From positions 1 through 64,000 of the IMG/VR virus record IMGVR_UViG_3300038701_000531: a DNA stretch of 64,000 nucleotides; one strand, written 5' to 3'. Each line of letters begins with the position of its first letter. Within the stretch, counting starts at the first letter, position 1. Position numbers and translations under genes: made by a program. Under the pieces are notes generated by a model. That model did no database searches, was not told the origin of the DNA, and was given only the letters and a program-made list of their open reading frames with translations. The stretch is from a virus. Positions 8,554 to 16,337 of this stretch are shown one piece after another.

Positions 8554-8775
8554 ATGAATTTTAGAGATAGTGTACCAATCGAATTTTACAACGAAAAGGT
8601 ATCTGGAAAATCGCACCCCAAAGTGCGGACAGTCGGTGAACTTAAAAAGCAGTTAGAAAGATTACCCGACGATTTACCGTTGCTGTATGACAACGAAGAA
8701 GAAGTTTATGAAATGGTGGTATACAACATTGACTCAAATGCACACCTATCTCTTGTAGAAAAAGACTGTGGTTAA
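8554..8775 (+). CDS. Cassette gene 4, hypothetical, 73 aa
   Basis: The leader is identical to that of gene 3 (TAACAGATAGGTGAGTC then ATG). The centre (TVGELKKQLERLPDDLPLLY) resembles a short motif common in phage proteins of unknown function (GEL..L..LPDD.P). No function assigned. Confidence 0.6.
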   Translation: MNFRDSVPIEFYNEKVSGKSHPKVRTVGELKKQLERLPDDLPLLYDNEEEVYEMVVYNIDSNAHLSLVEKDCG

Positions 8776-8801
8776 CAATTTAACAGATAGGAGAAATCAA
8801 A

Positions 8802-8984
8802 ATGGGTAGAGTTTATTCAGAGGCCGAAAAAATGGCGCAAGTAGCATCCTTGCAAAGAAACGGAAGACACAACGAAGCAGCTAACCTATCCCAAAGGTAT
8901 GGGAATGAGCGCAAAAACCCGTCTTTAAAAAATCATTTCTGGAATGAGGCAGAGCGATCTCGTCGAATTAGAGACTCAGATTAA
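8802..8984 (+). CDS. Cassette gene 5, hypothetical basic protein, 60 aa
   Basis: ATG preceded by TAACAGATAGGAG, where the element merges with the ribosome site. Arg/Lys/Asn-rich, helical. No family recognised. Confidence 0.6.
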   Translation: MGRVYSEAEKMAQVASLQRNGRHNEAANLSQRYGNERKNPSLKNHFWNEAERSRRIRDSD

Positions 8985-9008
8985 CAGATACACGCAAGGG
9001 GAATGGAA

Positions 9009-9659
9009 ATGGAAAATCAATTTTACTTAGTTTGTCGTCATGGCAATTGTGGTACTAACGTGATGTTTCATAACAAAGACGAAAACGGTTATGGAACTGA
9101 CATAGACAACCTTCAGGTTTATACGGCTGAAGAAGGTCAAAAAGCTCTTGGCTATGACATTAAGTCATTACCCCTTTTAAAGTCTGCTGTAGACGAATTA
9201 TCTATTAGATCAGTTGATTGTCAGTATGTAAGCCAAAATGACGAACAGGAAGACCCTAACGGCGAATATATAGTCCAAGTCAAAGGCTGTTGGAATGGTA
9301 ACGACATAGCCTTTGTCATGATGGGTGGTCAAACATACGACTTAGACAAAGCGGCAGTATTCAGCCTTGAAGATGCGAAATCTGTATGCGGGTTTGATAC
9401 TGACATTTGGTCAAAAGCTTATCTCATTTCGAAATCTAGACGAACCTTTCAAGAACAGAATATTTCAATTAGAAAAATGGTTACTGGTGCTGGTATCAAA
9501 TACAAGAAACCAAGAAAGCGACGTGAGACATCTGGCAAGACTCGTCACAACTGCCCTAACTGCGGAAAAATCGTTTGGGATTACAACCCTTATGAAGCTC
9601 CGAATTGCTCAACTTATTGTGAGATTATGATGGCTCGTAATCCGTCATACGCCTACTAA
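9009..9659 (+). CDS. Cassette gene 6, protein with C-terminal zinc ribbon, 216 aa
   Basis: ATG 9009 is preferred over 9003 because AAGGGG (8996-9001) is then seven bases away. The last ~40 residues contain CPNCGKIVWDYNPYEAPNC followed by TYC, a probable zinc-binding ribbon; an N-terminal CRHGNCG pair is also present. The acidic middle has no recognised domain. It is the largest gene of the cassette; a nucleic-acid binding role is only a guess. Confidence 0.6.
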   Translation: MENQFYLVCRHGNCGTNVMFHNKDENGYGTDIDNLQVYTAEEGQKALGYDIKSLPLLKSAVDELSIRSVDCQYVSQNDEQEDPNGEYIVQVKGCWNGNDIAFVMMGGQTYDLDKAAVFSLEDAKSVCGFDTDIWSKAYLISKSRRTFQEQNISIRKMVTGAGIKYKKPRKRRETSGKTRHNCPNCGKIVWDYNPYEAPNCSTYCEIMMARNPSYAY

Positions 9660-9684
9660 CCAAATTAACAGATAGAGGGAAGAC

Positions 9685-10011
9685 ATGGGAATCAATAAAA
9701 ACAATGTCGTTTACTTGTTAAACGAGCTAGCAAATTCAGAGCCAGAGCAGTATGAAACTGGCGTAATGGAGATTCAATTTGAAGATGAAGATGGGCGTGA
9801 TACTGGTTGTGATGTAAGCGTTAGCGAATTGGCAACTAGCGCGTCAATCAGAATTGAAAAATTAGAAGAGACTTGTCAGCGACTAAAAGACTTGCATCTT
9901 TGGTCACTCGGTCACTTCAATTTCCCGACGAAACAGGACGGTGACGGTGCATATTGGTGGCGCAAAGAATTACGCCAAAAGCTAAACGAAATCCTGCATG
10001 AAGCAGGATAA
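9685..10011 (+). CDS. Cassette gene 7, hypothetical, 108 aa
   Basis: ATG preceded by TAACAGATAGAGGGA. The N-terminus (NNVVYLLNELAN) is helical; aromatic cluster near the C-terminus. No family recognised. Stop TAA opens the eighth element. Confidence 0.65.
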   Translation: MGINKNNVVYLLNELANSEPEQYETGVMEIQFEDEDGRDTGCDVSVSELATSASIRIEKLEETCQRLKDLHLWSLGHFNFPTKQDGDGAYWWRKELRQKLNEILHEAG

Positions 10012-10026
10012 CAGATAGCAAAGACA

Positions 10027-10131
10027 ATGGAATTTGGCGATTGGATAAATTTGTTGATCATTATAGTTATTGTCGCTGTTTGGTTCAGCCCAACAGAGCG
10101 AAATAGACGTAGAAACAATAGGAGTTACTAA
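10027..10131 (+). CDS. Cassette gene 8, single-pass membrane peptide, 34 aa
   Basis: ATG 10027 to TAA 10129-10131, preceded by TAACAGATAG at 10009. Residues 7-20 (INLLIIIVIVAVWF) form a membrane helix, followed by an Arg/Asn-rich tail (RNRRRNNR). The tail supplies the AATAGGAG ribosome site of the next gene, whose ATG overlaps the stop. The conserved leader is the main reason to believe this tiny gene. Confidence 0.5.
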   Translation: MEFGDWINLLIIIVIVAVWFSPTERNRRRNNRSY

Positions 10132-10460
10132 TGGAAACTTTACCAGATTTTGAAATTTGTAAGCGAATAGCTGAAATAGAGGGTTTTGAAAAAGCTTTAT
10201 TTGAGGGGGTTGAGGAAAGAGATTTCTTTGTCAAGTGTGAAAGTTTTAATGTACAAAGATTTAATCCTTTGACAGATGATGGTTTATGTTTTCATTTAAT
10301 GTTAAAACATAATATTACTTTCTATAGTAAAAATCATATAATAGGTAATACTAAATATGGCGCTCGTAAATTTATAATTAATCACCCTAAAACAATAACT
10401 GATGAAAATCCAAATAGGGCTATATGTTTAGCTATTATTGACGCTAATAAACTAAAATAA
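10131..10460 (+). CDS. Phage ABA-sandwich-like protein, 109 aa
   Basis: ATG overlapping the previous stop. The pattern ..RFNPLTDDGLCFHLMLKH.. then a C-terminal HP..ENPNRAICLAII resembles the phage ABA sandwich domain found in many small phage proteins of unknown function. Codon use returns to the AT-rich backbone style, so the cassette ends just before it. Confidence 0.5.
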   Translation: METLPDFEICKRIAEIEGFEKALFEGVEERDFFVKCESFNVQRFNPLTDDGLCFHLMLKHNITFYSKNHIIGNTKYGARKFIINHPKTITDENPNRAICLAIIDANKLK

Positions 10461-10473
10461 TTTAAAAACTCAA

Positions 10474-10503
10474 TTGACATGAGTATCTAAAATAGGTTAA
10501 TAT
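10474..10503 (+). promoter_or_regulatory. Probable promoter for tRNAs and nucleotide-metabolism genes
   Basis: TTGACA (10474-10479), 18-base spacer, TAATAT (10498-10503), placing transcription start about 10 bases before the first tRNA. Consensus -35 and good -10. Confidence 0.5.
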
Positions 10504-10519
10504 TCATTGTCTACTAAAT

Positions 10520-10596
10520 ATCTCCATAACTCAATTGGAAAGAGTAATTTCCTTCTAAGAAATAGGTTGTAGGTTCGAGTCCTACTGGGGATGCCA
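10520..10596 (+). tRNA. tRNA-Arg (UCU anticodon)
   Basis: Full cloverleaf: acceptor ATCTCCA/TGGGGAT, D stem ACTC/GAGT, anticodon stem ATTTC/GAAAT with loop CTTCTAA (anticodon TCT at 10554-10556), T arm GTAGG-TTCGAGT-CCTAC and encoded CCA. It reads AGA, a codon heavily used in this AT-rich genome. Confidence 0.92.
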
Positions 10597-10597
10597 A

Positions 10598-10674
10598 GGG
10601 TCTGAAGCTTAAGTGGTATAAGCAATCCGCTCATAACGGAGAGATAGCTAGTTCGAATCTAGTCAGACCCACCA
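10598..10674 (+). tRNA. tRNA with CAU anticodon (Met or Ile2)
   Basis: Acceptor GGGTCTG/CAGACCC, D stem GCTT/AAGC, anticodon loop CTCATAA (CAT at 10632-10634), T arm GCTAG-TTCGAAT-CTAGT and encoded ACCA. The first anticodon-stem pair is A/G mismatched. Could be elongator Met or, if lysidine-modified, Ile2 reading AUA; AUA is frequent in these genes. Confidence 0.88.
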
Positions 10675-10695
10675 ACTAATTAAGAGGAGAAAGTT

Positions 10696-11004
10696 TTGGG
10701 TATAATTTTAAGTCCTATCGAACAATTAAGAGCAGAAGCAGAACATATTAATTCTACTAAAAATACTCTTAAATTCCCTAAACAGGAACGATACAAACAA
10801 CCTAATGGTTTAGATTGGATTGATAAATGCGCTGATTCTTTTACAGAGGAAGAATTTAGAGGGGCTATGAAATTTACAATAGGTAAATACTTAGAGAGGT
10901 TAGGTAAGAAGGATAATATAACCTTAGAAGTAACTAAGGTAGCGGATTATGCAACTCGTTGGTTAGAATATGAAAAGAGTAAGGAGGAAATTGATGGACT
11001 TTAA
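10696..11004 (+). CDS. DUF3310-like protein, 102 aa
   Basis: TTG start with GAGGAG upstream. The region GLDWIDKCADSF..EEFRGAMKFTIGKYLERLGKK then a second helix matches the phage DUF3310 pattern (GN..KY..R...K...D..KA..Y). These proteins are often found with nucleotide-metabolism genes, as here. Ends overlapping the MazG-like gene. Confidence 0.6.
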   Translation: MGIILSPIEQLRAEAEHINSTKNTLKFPKQERYKQPNGLDWIDKCADSFTEEEFRGAMKFTIGKYLERLGKKDNITLEVTKVADYATRWLEYEKSKEEIDGL

Positions 11005-11569
11005 TAAAAAATCAAAAGAGATATTTGAACAAAATAAAGAAGCTGGTTGGTGGGATGATATGAATCGTTGTATCTACCAGACATTGCAGCTAGTTAATAC
11101 AGAAATAGCGGAAGCTACTGAGGGGGCTAGAAAAGACCTTATAGATGACCATCTCCCTCATCGTAAAATGGAAGAGGTTGAATTAGCTGATGCATTAATT
11201 CGTATGTTAGATTTAGCTGGCCGTTGTGGTTGGGAAAATGAAAACCTACATAGTGATGCTACTTTAGAGGAGGTTTTTAAACCTTGTATTTCTACTTTTA
11301 AAAATAGTAGTGCAGGTAAAGTACATCTAATTCTTAGTAGCATAGTCTGTACTATAGGGGATGAGATAAGTGACTCTGGTAAGTTTTATGACTCAAATTC
11401 TTTAGAAATATTAAATGCCTATAGCAGCTTTACTTATTCAATATTATTATATAGTAAATGTAAAGGGTATGATGTGTTAGGCGCTATGGAAGAAAAATTG
11501 GAATATAACAAAAATAGACTAGATCATAAGCGTGAAAATCGTGCTAAAGAAGGAGGTAAGAAGTTTTAA
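10994..11569 (+). CDS. MazG-like nucleotide pyrophosphohydrolase, 191 aa
   Basis: ATG 10994 follows AAGGAGG (10981-10987). The all-alpha NTP-PPase metal motif is visible: LQLVNTEIAEATEG (E..E) around residue 30 and EEVELADALIRMLDL (E...D) around 65. Family members hydrolyse dNTPs or alarmones to monophosphates. The adjacent thyX and nrdAB suggest dNTP-pool control. The C-terminal half is divergent. Confidence 0.65.
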   Translation: MDFNKKSKEIFEQNKEAGWWDDMNRCIYQTLQLVNTEIAEATEGARKDLIDDHLPHRKMEEVELADALIRMLDLAGRCGWENENLHSDATLEEVFKPCISTFKNSSAGKVHLILSSIVCTIGDEISDSGKFYDSNSLEILNAYSSFTYSILLYSKCKGYDVLGAMEEKLEYNKNRLDHKRENRAKEGGKKF

Positions 11570-12204
11570 TGAAAGTAGTATACATCGACCATATGGGAGA
11601 CGACACTTCTGTAGTTAAAGCTGCTAGAGTTTCTTTTGCTCAAGATGGGGAGGTACGTAGTGTAGAAGACAATACAAAATTAATCAATTATTTGGCTAAA
11701 CACCGTCATTGGACACCTTTTTCACATACTTCTATTACTTTACGTATGACTGCCCCCATACCTATTAGGACGCAAGCTTTTAAACATAAGGTAGGTTTTT
11801 CAGAAAATGAGGAAAGTAGGCGCTACGTCAGTTATGAACCTGAGTACTTTATTCCAGAGTTCAGGGAATCATGTGATAATAAAAAGCAAGGATCGGGAGG
11901 CTCTCATCCTGAAAGCAATAAAATACAAGACCTCTATAAGGTGTGTATGGAATATAACATTCGGTTGTATAAGAACTTATTAGATAAAGGTGTAGCAGAA
12001 GAACAAGCAAGGTTTGTACTACCACAAGGGTGTATGGTTAATTGGTATTGGACAGGGAGTTTAAGCGCTTTTGCTAGATTCTATAAACAACGTAGTGACT
12101 CTCATGCACAAAAAGAAATTCAAGAATTAGCTAAAATGGTTGCAGATACTATCCAACCACTATATCCTATATCTTGGAAAGCCCTTACAGAGGATAAAAC
12201 ATGA
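11569..12204 (+). CDS. thyX: Flavin-dependent thymidylate synthase ThyX
   Basis: 211 aa. Makes dTMP from dUMP using methylene-THF and NADPH with FAD, independent of folate oxidation by DHFR. The ThyX signature region is present as RTQAFKHKVGFSENEESRRYV (around residues 60-82): the usual RHRxxSxNxxSxRY motif appears as KHK..S.NEESRRY, keeping the Ser-Arg-Arg-Tyr end. C-terminal W..SL.AF..F...R.D.HAQ.EI is the substrate-binding helix. Starts at the end of the MazG-like gene and precedes nrdBA, forming a deoxynucleotide supply operon. Confidence 0.92.
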   Translation: MKVVYIDHMGDDTSVVKAARVSFAQDGEVRSVEDNTKLINYLAKHRHWTPFSHTSITLRMTAPIPIRTQAFKHKVGFSENEESRRYVSYEPEYFIPEFRESCDNKKQGSGGSHPESNKIQDLYKVCMEYNIRLYKNLLDKGVAEEQARFVLPQGCMVNWYWTGSLSAFARFYKQRSDSHAQKEIQELAKMVADTIQPLYPISWKALTEDKT

Positions 12205-12518
12205 AATTACCCTTTAAAACAGTATTACTAGATGATATACTAGAATACTACCCAGAGATAGACCCTCAGACCTCCTCAGAGGCAGAATTAGAGGTTTTAT
12301 TATATAAGCTAGGTATTGATATCAATTTTGGATTTGAACAGCTTACAAGGCTATTCAGGGACTCAAAAGATAAAACAAAAGTTGAAAACAAAGTTTGCTG
12401 GAGCGGAATTGAACGTTCTGATAAAGTTTGGCGTGATAGTGGTAATGCTTCTGAAGAATGTCTAGAATTATTCCGAAGTAGTATAGCAAGAGATGTAGGA
12501 GATAAACTTAGTGTTTGA
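12201..12518 (+). CDS. Hypothetical protein, 105 aa
   Basis: ATG overlaps the thyX stop by 4 bases. Acidic, no domain recognised. Last gene before a 154-base gap upstream of nrdB. Confidence 0.6.
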   Translation: MKLPFKTVLLDDILEYYPEIDPQTSSEAELEVLLYKLGIDINFGFEQLTRLFRDSKDKTKVENKVCWSGIERSDKVWRDSGNASEECLELFRSSIARDVGDKLSV

Positions 12519-12533
12519 TAAAAACTACATTTA

Positions 12534-12660
12534 AATCACTACTACTAGTGATTAATTATTAGTTGTATTGAATTAAGTAGTTTATTAACTATTACTAGTG
12601 AATAATAAATAGTATTAATTTAAGAGAGTTTTGGTAAATCTAACACCTCTTTTTTTTTTT
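12534..12660 (+). promoter_or_regulatory. Hairpin, imperfect repeats and T-tract upstream of nrdB
   Basis: AATCACT/AGTGATT (12534-12540, 12547-12553) forms a 7-bp hairpin. An ACTAGTGA-centred stretch recurs near 12594. A weak stem (AAGAG 12622-12626, CTCTT 12647-12651) runs into 10-11 T residues ending at 12660, which may act as a terminator or attenuator before the nrdB ribosome site GGAG. Tentative. Confidence 0.35.
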
Positions 12661-12672
12661 GGAGAATAATAA

Positions 12673-13659
12673 TTGATAAAAAAACCTAATATTCAAAAAC
12701 CACAACCAGCTTATGTTTTTGAATACCCAGAATATGCAACCTTAGCAGATCAACAATTAGATGTGTTTTGGCCTTGGAAAGAAATAGACGTTAGTAAAGA
12801 TAAACAAGCTCTTTTAACTGAGATGTCAGAAAGTGAAAAACATGGAGTGACGACAGCTTTAAAACTCTTCACTAAATATGAAATAATTGTAGGTAATGAA
12901 TATTGGTTAGGTAGGGTTATGAGAAACTTCCCTAAACCCGAAATACAAAGGATGGCAGCAGCTTTCGGCCATGTAGAGTTAAATAGTCATGCACCTTTCT
13001 ACAATGAGATTAATAAGGAATTAGGTTTGGCTACAGAAGATTTTTATAATTCTTATGTAGAGGATGAGACTCTTAAGGGTCGTATGGATTTTATTGATAA
13101 ACTGGTTAGTAGTAAAGACGATGTATTATCTTTAGCCGCCTTCAGTATCGTAGAGGGCGCTGTGTTGTACAGTAGCTTTGCTTTTCTAAAGCACTTTCAA
13201 AGTAATGGCAAAAATAAGCTAACCAATATATGTAGAGGCATTAATATGTCAGTTACAGATGAAAATCTACACAGCATTGGCGGTGCAAGTTTATGTAGAG
13301 ACCTTAAAAGAGAACTAGAATATACTGAGGAGGAGGAGTTAGAGTTTGAACATGAGGTGTACAGTTTATGCGATATAGTTAGGGACCATGAATATCGTAT
13401 CATTGATATGATCTTTGAGAAAGGTAAAATGGATGGCATTACTGATATACAGATGAAACATTTTGTAGATAGTCGTATCAACACTTGTTTACAGCAATTA
13501 GGGCTTAACAGACTTTATGATGTTAAATATAACCCTATTGCAGAATGGTTTTATAAAGGTATTAATAACTACCAATTTAATGATTTCTTTAGTGGTATTG
13601 GTAGAGAGTACCAAAGGAATTGGGATGAATCTAAGTTTATATGGAGGAAGAAAACCTAG
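12673..13659 (+). CDS. nrdB: Class I ribonucleotide reductase, small (beta) subunit
   Basis: 328 aa from TTG with GGAG upstream. The ferritin-like diiron/radical subunit generates the tyrosyl radical for NDP reduction. Visible ligands: Glu in FTKYEIIVG, Glu/His in GHVELNSHAPFY, Glu in VEGAVLYSSF and the E-x-x-H of TDENLH. The radical Tyr is the Tyr four after the His in HAPFY. In the first E..H pair the residues are four apart (ELNSH) rather than the E-x-x-H of E. coli NrdB. TAG overlaps the GTG start of nrdA (TAGTG). Confidence 0.9.
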   Translation: MIKKPNIQKPQPAYVFEYPEYATLADQQLDVFWPWKEIDVSKDKQALLTEMSESEKHGVTTALKLFTKYEIIVGNEYWLGRVMRNFPKPEIQRMAAAFGHVELNSHAPFYNEINKELGLATEDFYNSYVEDETLKGRMDFIDKLVSSKDDVLSLAAFSIVEGAVLYSSFAFLKHFQSNGKNKLTNICRGINMSVTDENLHSIGGASLCRDLKRELEYTEEEELEFEHEVYSLCDIVRDHEYRIIDMIFEKGKMDGITDIQMKHFVDSRINTCLQQLGLNRLYDVKYNPIAEWFYKGINNYQFNDFFSGIGREYQRNWDESKFIWRKKT

Positions 13660-15365
13660 TGGCTAAGACGATTTATGAAGAACTTTCTGCTGAAAGAAAA
13701 CAATTACAAGAACAAAATAAAATGCCAGATTGGTTCACAACAGGGGGTTGGCAACTTTTTAAAGAAAGGTACTTATATGATGCAGCTAATCCAAGAGATC
13801 AATATAAACGTATCGCGGATACAGCAGCTAAATATGTAGAGGGTAAAATGCCCCACCCTGAGGGTAAATTGTGGTCAGATGTATTTTTTGAACTTTTATG
13901 GAAAGGTTGGTTATCAGTATCCACCCCTATATTAGCTAATATGGGTACTAACAGAGGTTTACCTGTTAGTTGTTCTGGGCAGTATATTGGAGATAGTATC
14001 TATGATATTTACTCCTCTAAACTTGAAACAGCTATATTAACTAAACATGGATTTGGTACAGCAGGGTATTTTGCTATTAGAGAACGAGGAGCAGGGATAT
14101 CTGTTGGAGGGAAGTCTAGTGGGACTCAACCCGTATTTAAAGGCTTGGTTGGAGATATGCAATATGTCTCTCAAGGAGGAGTTAGAAGAGGAGCCTTTGC
14201 AGCTTATATTGAAATAGATCACCCTGACTTCTTTGAGTTATGTAATTTTATTGAACAGAACCCAGAGGATGCTAATATAGGGTGGATTGTACCTCAGAAT
14301 TTTATAGATAAACTCAATGAGGAAGATGAAGATTGTATAGAGAGATTTCAGAAAGCTCTGTTCACTAAGATGGTTACAGGCAAAGGTTACTTCTTCTTTA
14401 AAGATAAAGCCAATAAACAAAGACCTAAAATGTATAAGGACTTAAGTTTAAAAGTAGAGGCTCCCCAGCTTTGTAACGAGATCATGTTACATAGTAGTCC
14501 TGATTATACTTATACTTGTGTATTAAGTTCTAAAAATTTAAGTAAATATGACGAGTGGAAAGGGACAAATTCTGTGTATGAATCCACCGTTTTCTTAGAT
14601 TGCGTAGCTGAGGATTTTATACAAAAAGGTTGTAAAATAAAAGGTTTAGAAAAAGCTGTTAGATTCACCAAGGAAAGTAGAGCGCTTGGTTTAGGTGCTT
14701 GCGGTTTACATACTTTGTTCCAAAGTAGAGGAATACCTTTTGAGAGTTTTGAAGCTCACATGTTAAATAACGAGGTGTTCTCTTATATAAAGCAAGAGAG
14801 TGAGAGAGCGTCAAAAGATATGGCTGAATACTTAGGGGAACCCCTGTGGTGTGAAGGGTATGGAGTAAGGAATACTCATACTAGAGCAGTAGCACCTACT
14901 AAATCAACAGCTTTGATTATGGGGGGTATTAGTGAAGGTATCAATCCTGACCCTGCTATGACATATACACAAACTACAGCAGCAGGAGAAGTTGATAGAC
15001 TTAACCCTCAACTATTGAAGTTGATGAAAGATAAGAGAATTTATACTAAAGAACATATACAAGAAGTTATTGATGCTAAAGGCAGTGTACAGAAAGTTAA
15101 TTGGTTATCTGATGAGGAAAAACTAGTATTTAAGACCGCATTTGAAATAGACCAAAAAGCTATTTTAAGGTTAGCTAGTTTAAGACAAACTACTCTAGAT
15201 CAAGGACAGTCTCTTAACCTCTTCTTCTCCTCAGATGAGGATGAGTCTTATATAGCGGAGGTTCATCAAGAGGCTTTTGAAGACCCAAATATTAATGGTT
15301 TATATTATTGTTATAGTAAACGTGGTGTAGAAGCCTCTAAAGGCGAGTGTGTAGCTTGTCAATAA
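13659..15365 (+). CDS. nrdA: Class I ribonucleotide reductase, large (alpha) subunit
   Basis: About 568 aa from GTG 13659, with GGAGGAAG at 13643; a longer ATG start at 13641 is less likely. It lacks an ATP-cone and is short for NrdA, as in many phage enzymes. Catalytic features: PVSCSG (first redox Cys), PQLCNEI (thiyl Cys and Glu), YTCVLSSKNL (second redox Cys), radical-transfer Tyr pair in GLYYCYSKR, and the C-terminal reducing pair CVAC. The position two before the thiyl Cys, usually Asn, is Gln here. Confidence 0.92.
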   Translation: MAKTIYEELSAERKQLQEQNKMPDWFTTGGWQLFKERYLYDAANPRDQYKRIADTAAKYVEGKMPHPEGKLWSDVFFELLWKGWLSVSTPILANMGTNRGLPVSCSGQYIGDSIYDIYSSKLETAILTKHGFGTAGYFAIRERGAGISVGGKSSGTQPVFKGLVGDMQYVSQGGVRRGAFAAYIEIDHPDFFELCNFIEQNPEDANIGWIVPQNFIDKLNEEDEDCIERFQKALFTKMVTGKGYFFFKDKANKQRPKMYKDLSLKVEAPQLCNEIMLHSSPDYTYTCVLSSKNLSKYDEWKGTNSVYESTVFLDCVAEDFIQKGCKIKGLEKAVRFTKESRALGLGACGLHTLFQSRGIPFESFEAHMLNNEVFSYIKQESERASKDMAEYLGEPLWCEGYGVRNTHTRAVAPTKSTALIMGGISEGINPDPAMTYTQTTAAGEVDRLNPQLLKLMKDKRIYTKEHIQEVIDAKGSVQKVNWLSDEEKLVFKTAFEIDQKAILRLASLRQTTLDQGQSLNLFFSSDEDESYIAEVHQEAFEDPNINGLYYCYSKRGVEASKGECVACQ

Positions 15366-15385
15366 AAATAAATACAAAATAAAAC

Positions 15386-15414
15386 TTGCAAACCTCTTAG
15401 TGATGTTGTATTAT
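15386..15414 (+). promoter_or_regulatory. Promoter nested in a terminator-like inverted repeat (copy 1)
   Basis: TTGCAA (15386-15391), 17-base spacer, TATTAT (15409-15414). The -10 lies in the loop of the inverted repeat 15390-15441, so RNAs starting here would lack the left arm and leave the AGGAGG ribosome site free. Confidence 0.5.
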
Positions 15415-15447
15415 TAATTTAATTACATTGCTAGGAGGTTTTTTTTT
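15390..15447 (+). terminator. Intrinsic-terminator-like hairpin after nrdA, overlapping a promoter
   Basis: AAACCTCTTAG (15390-15400) pairs with CTAGGAGGTTT (15431-15441, one G:U), then T9 (15439-15447) and the ATG of the next gene. Transcripts from nrdBA would fold it. A near-copy lies at 57147-57202. Confidence 0.55.
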
Positions 15448-15750
15448 ATGTTTGATGCTAATCTTAGACACTTACCAAAAGGTCATAAATTCTTTGCTTC
15501 TATAGAGTATATAAATGTAGATGGTATTGATGTAGGTGATAATGTGTTAGTGCTTTGTGAAATGCTATCTGAGGAAAGCATCAATCCAAAAATTGAGTTT
15601 AAAGCTAATGGCAGTACTTATAGACTAAAACATAAAGATCACTTTGAAGAGGTATTAATGGTATATCAAGGTAATGTAGATGGTACAGGTTTTATAGATA
15701 AATATGTCAAAGCACATGTATTAACAATATTAGGAGGAGAATGGTTATGA
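15448..15750 (+). CDS. Hypothetical protein, 100 aa
   Basis: ATG directly after the T9 tract; AGGAGG at 15433-15438. Probable beta-rich small protein, no family recognised. Its stop overlaps the next start. Confidence 0.65.
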   Translation: MFDANLRHLPKGHKFFASIEYINVDGIDVGDNVLVLCEMLSEESINPKIEFKANGSTYRLKHKDHFEEVLMVYQGNVDGTGFIDKYVKAHVLTILGGEWL

Positions 15751-16337
15751 GTTATAAATTAGCGGATGGAAGTTTAAGTACAGATTATAAAGTAGGTGAT
15801 AAATTTGAGGTTGTTAGTGGTTTAAGCAACTCTGGGGTAAGTATAGGAACTATTTTAGAGTTTTTAGATGATGATGGTACACCTATGCCTGCATTTGATG
15901 TATCAGGAGGTGGAGGTTATGAAGTTTATGTTGGTTGGGAAGACTTAGTACCGCACCAAGAGCAGCCTAAATTCATTAATTCAGTAATGAAGAACTCAGA
16001 AATAGCTCAATTAGGTTTGTTAGAATTAGGTTACAAGTTTAAGACAGGAGATCAACAACCTAAGAGTTTAACTATAAAGTTCCTTTATACTAATGAATGC
16101 GGTGCACTTTCCTTAAGTGACCACTTAGATCTTAGTTACCTTAGAAATTTATATGCATTCAAAGCTACTATCGAAGATGGAAATACTGCTGTCACTGCAA
16201 AACTAAAGCAAGAGAAAGACTCTGCTAAATTATATCGCCAATTAAAATCTAATTACAGAGAGGAATCTTTTGGTCTAATGGTAGAAGATATTAAAAGTGG
16301 TAAAATAGATTTCTTAAAATTTACAGGAAAAGACTAA
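15747..16337 (+). CDS. Hypothetical protein with N-terminal SH3/KOW-like segment, 196 aa
   Basis: ATG 15747 chosen since AGGAGGAG (15732-15739) is seven bases away. Residues ~10-65 (VGDKFEVVSGL..VSIGTILEFLDDD) resemble the GD..V...GTI pattern in the proteins at 5031 and 63124. The remainder is charged and helical. Function unknown. Confidence 0.6.
   Translation: MSYKLADGSLSTDYKVGDKFEVVSGLSNSGVSIGTILEFLDDDGTPMPAFDVSGGGGYEVYVGWEDLVPHQEQPKFINSVMKNSEIAQLGLLELGYKFKTGDQQPKSLTIKFLYTNECGALSLSDHLDLSYLRNLYAFKATIEDGNTAVTAKLKQEKDSAKLYRQLKSNYREESFGLMVEDIKSGKIDFLKFTGKD

Larger units (their letters stand above)
7613..10018 (+). repeat. Eight copies of a TAACAGATAG-like intergenic element
   Basis: Copies start at 7613 (TAACAGAGA), 7818 (TAACAGACAGG), 8205, 8537 and 8781 (all TAACAGATAGG), 8982 (TAACAGATA), 9666 and 10009 (TAACAGATAG). 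Each lies 18-27 bases before a start codon, one per gene. In five copies the leading TAA is also the stop codon of the preceding gene; at 8781 and 9666 it lies a few bases after the stop, so the conservation is not just a stop codon. Confidence 0.8.
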
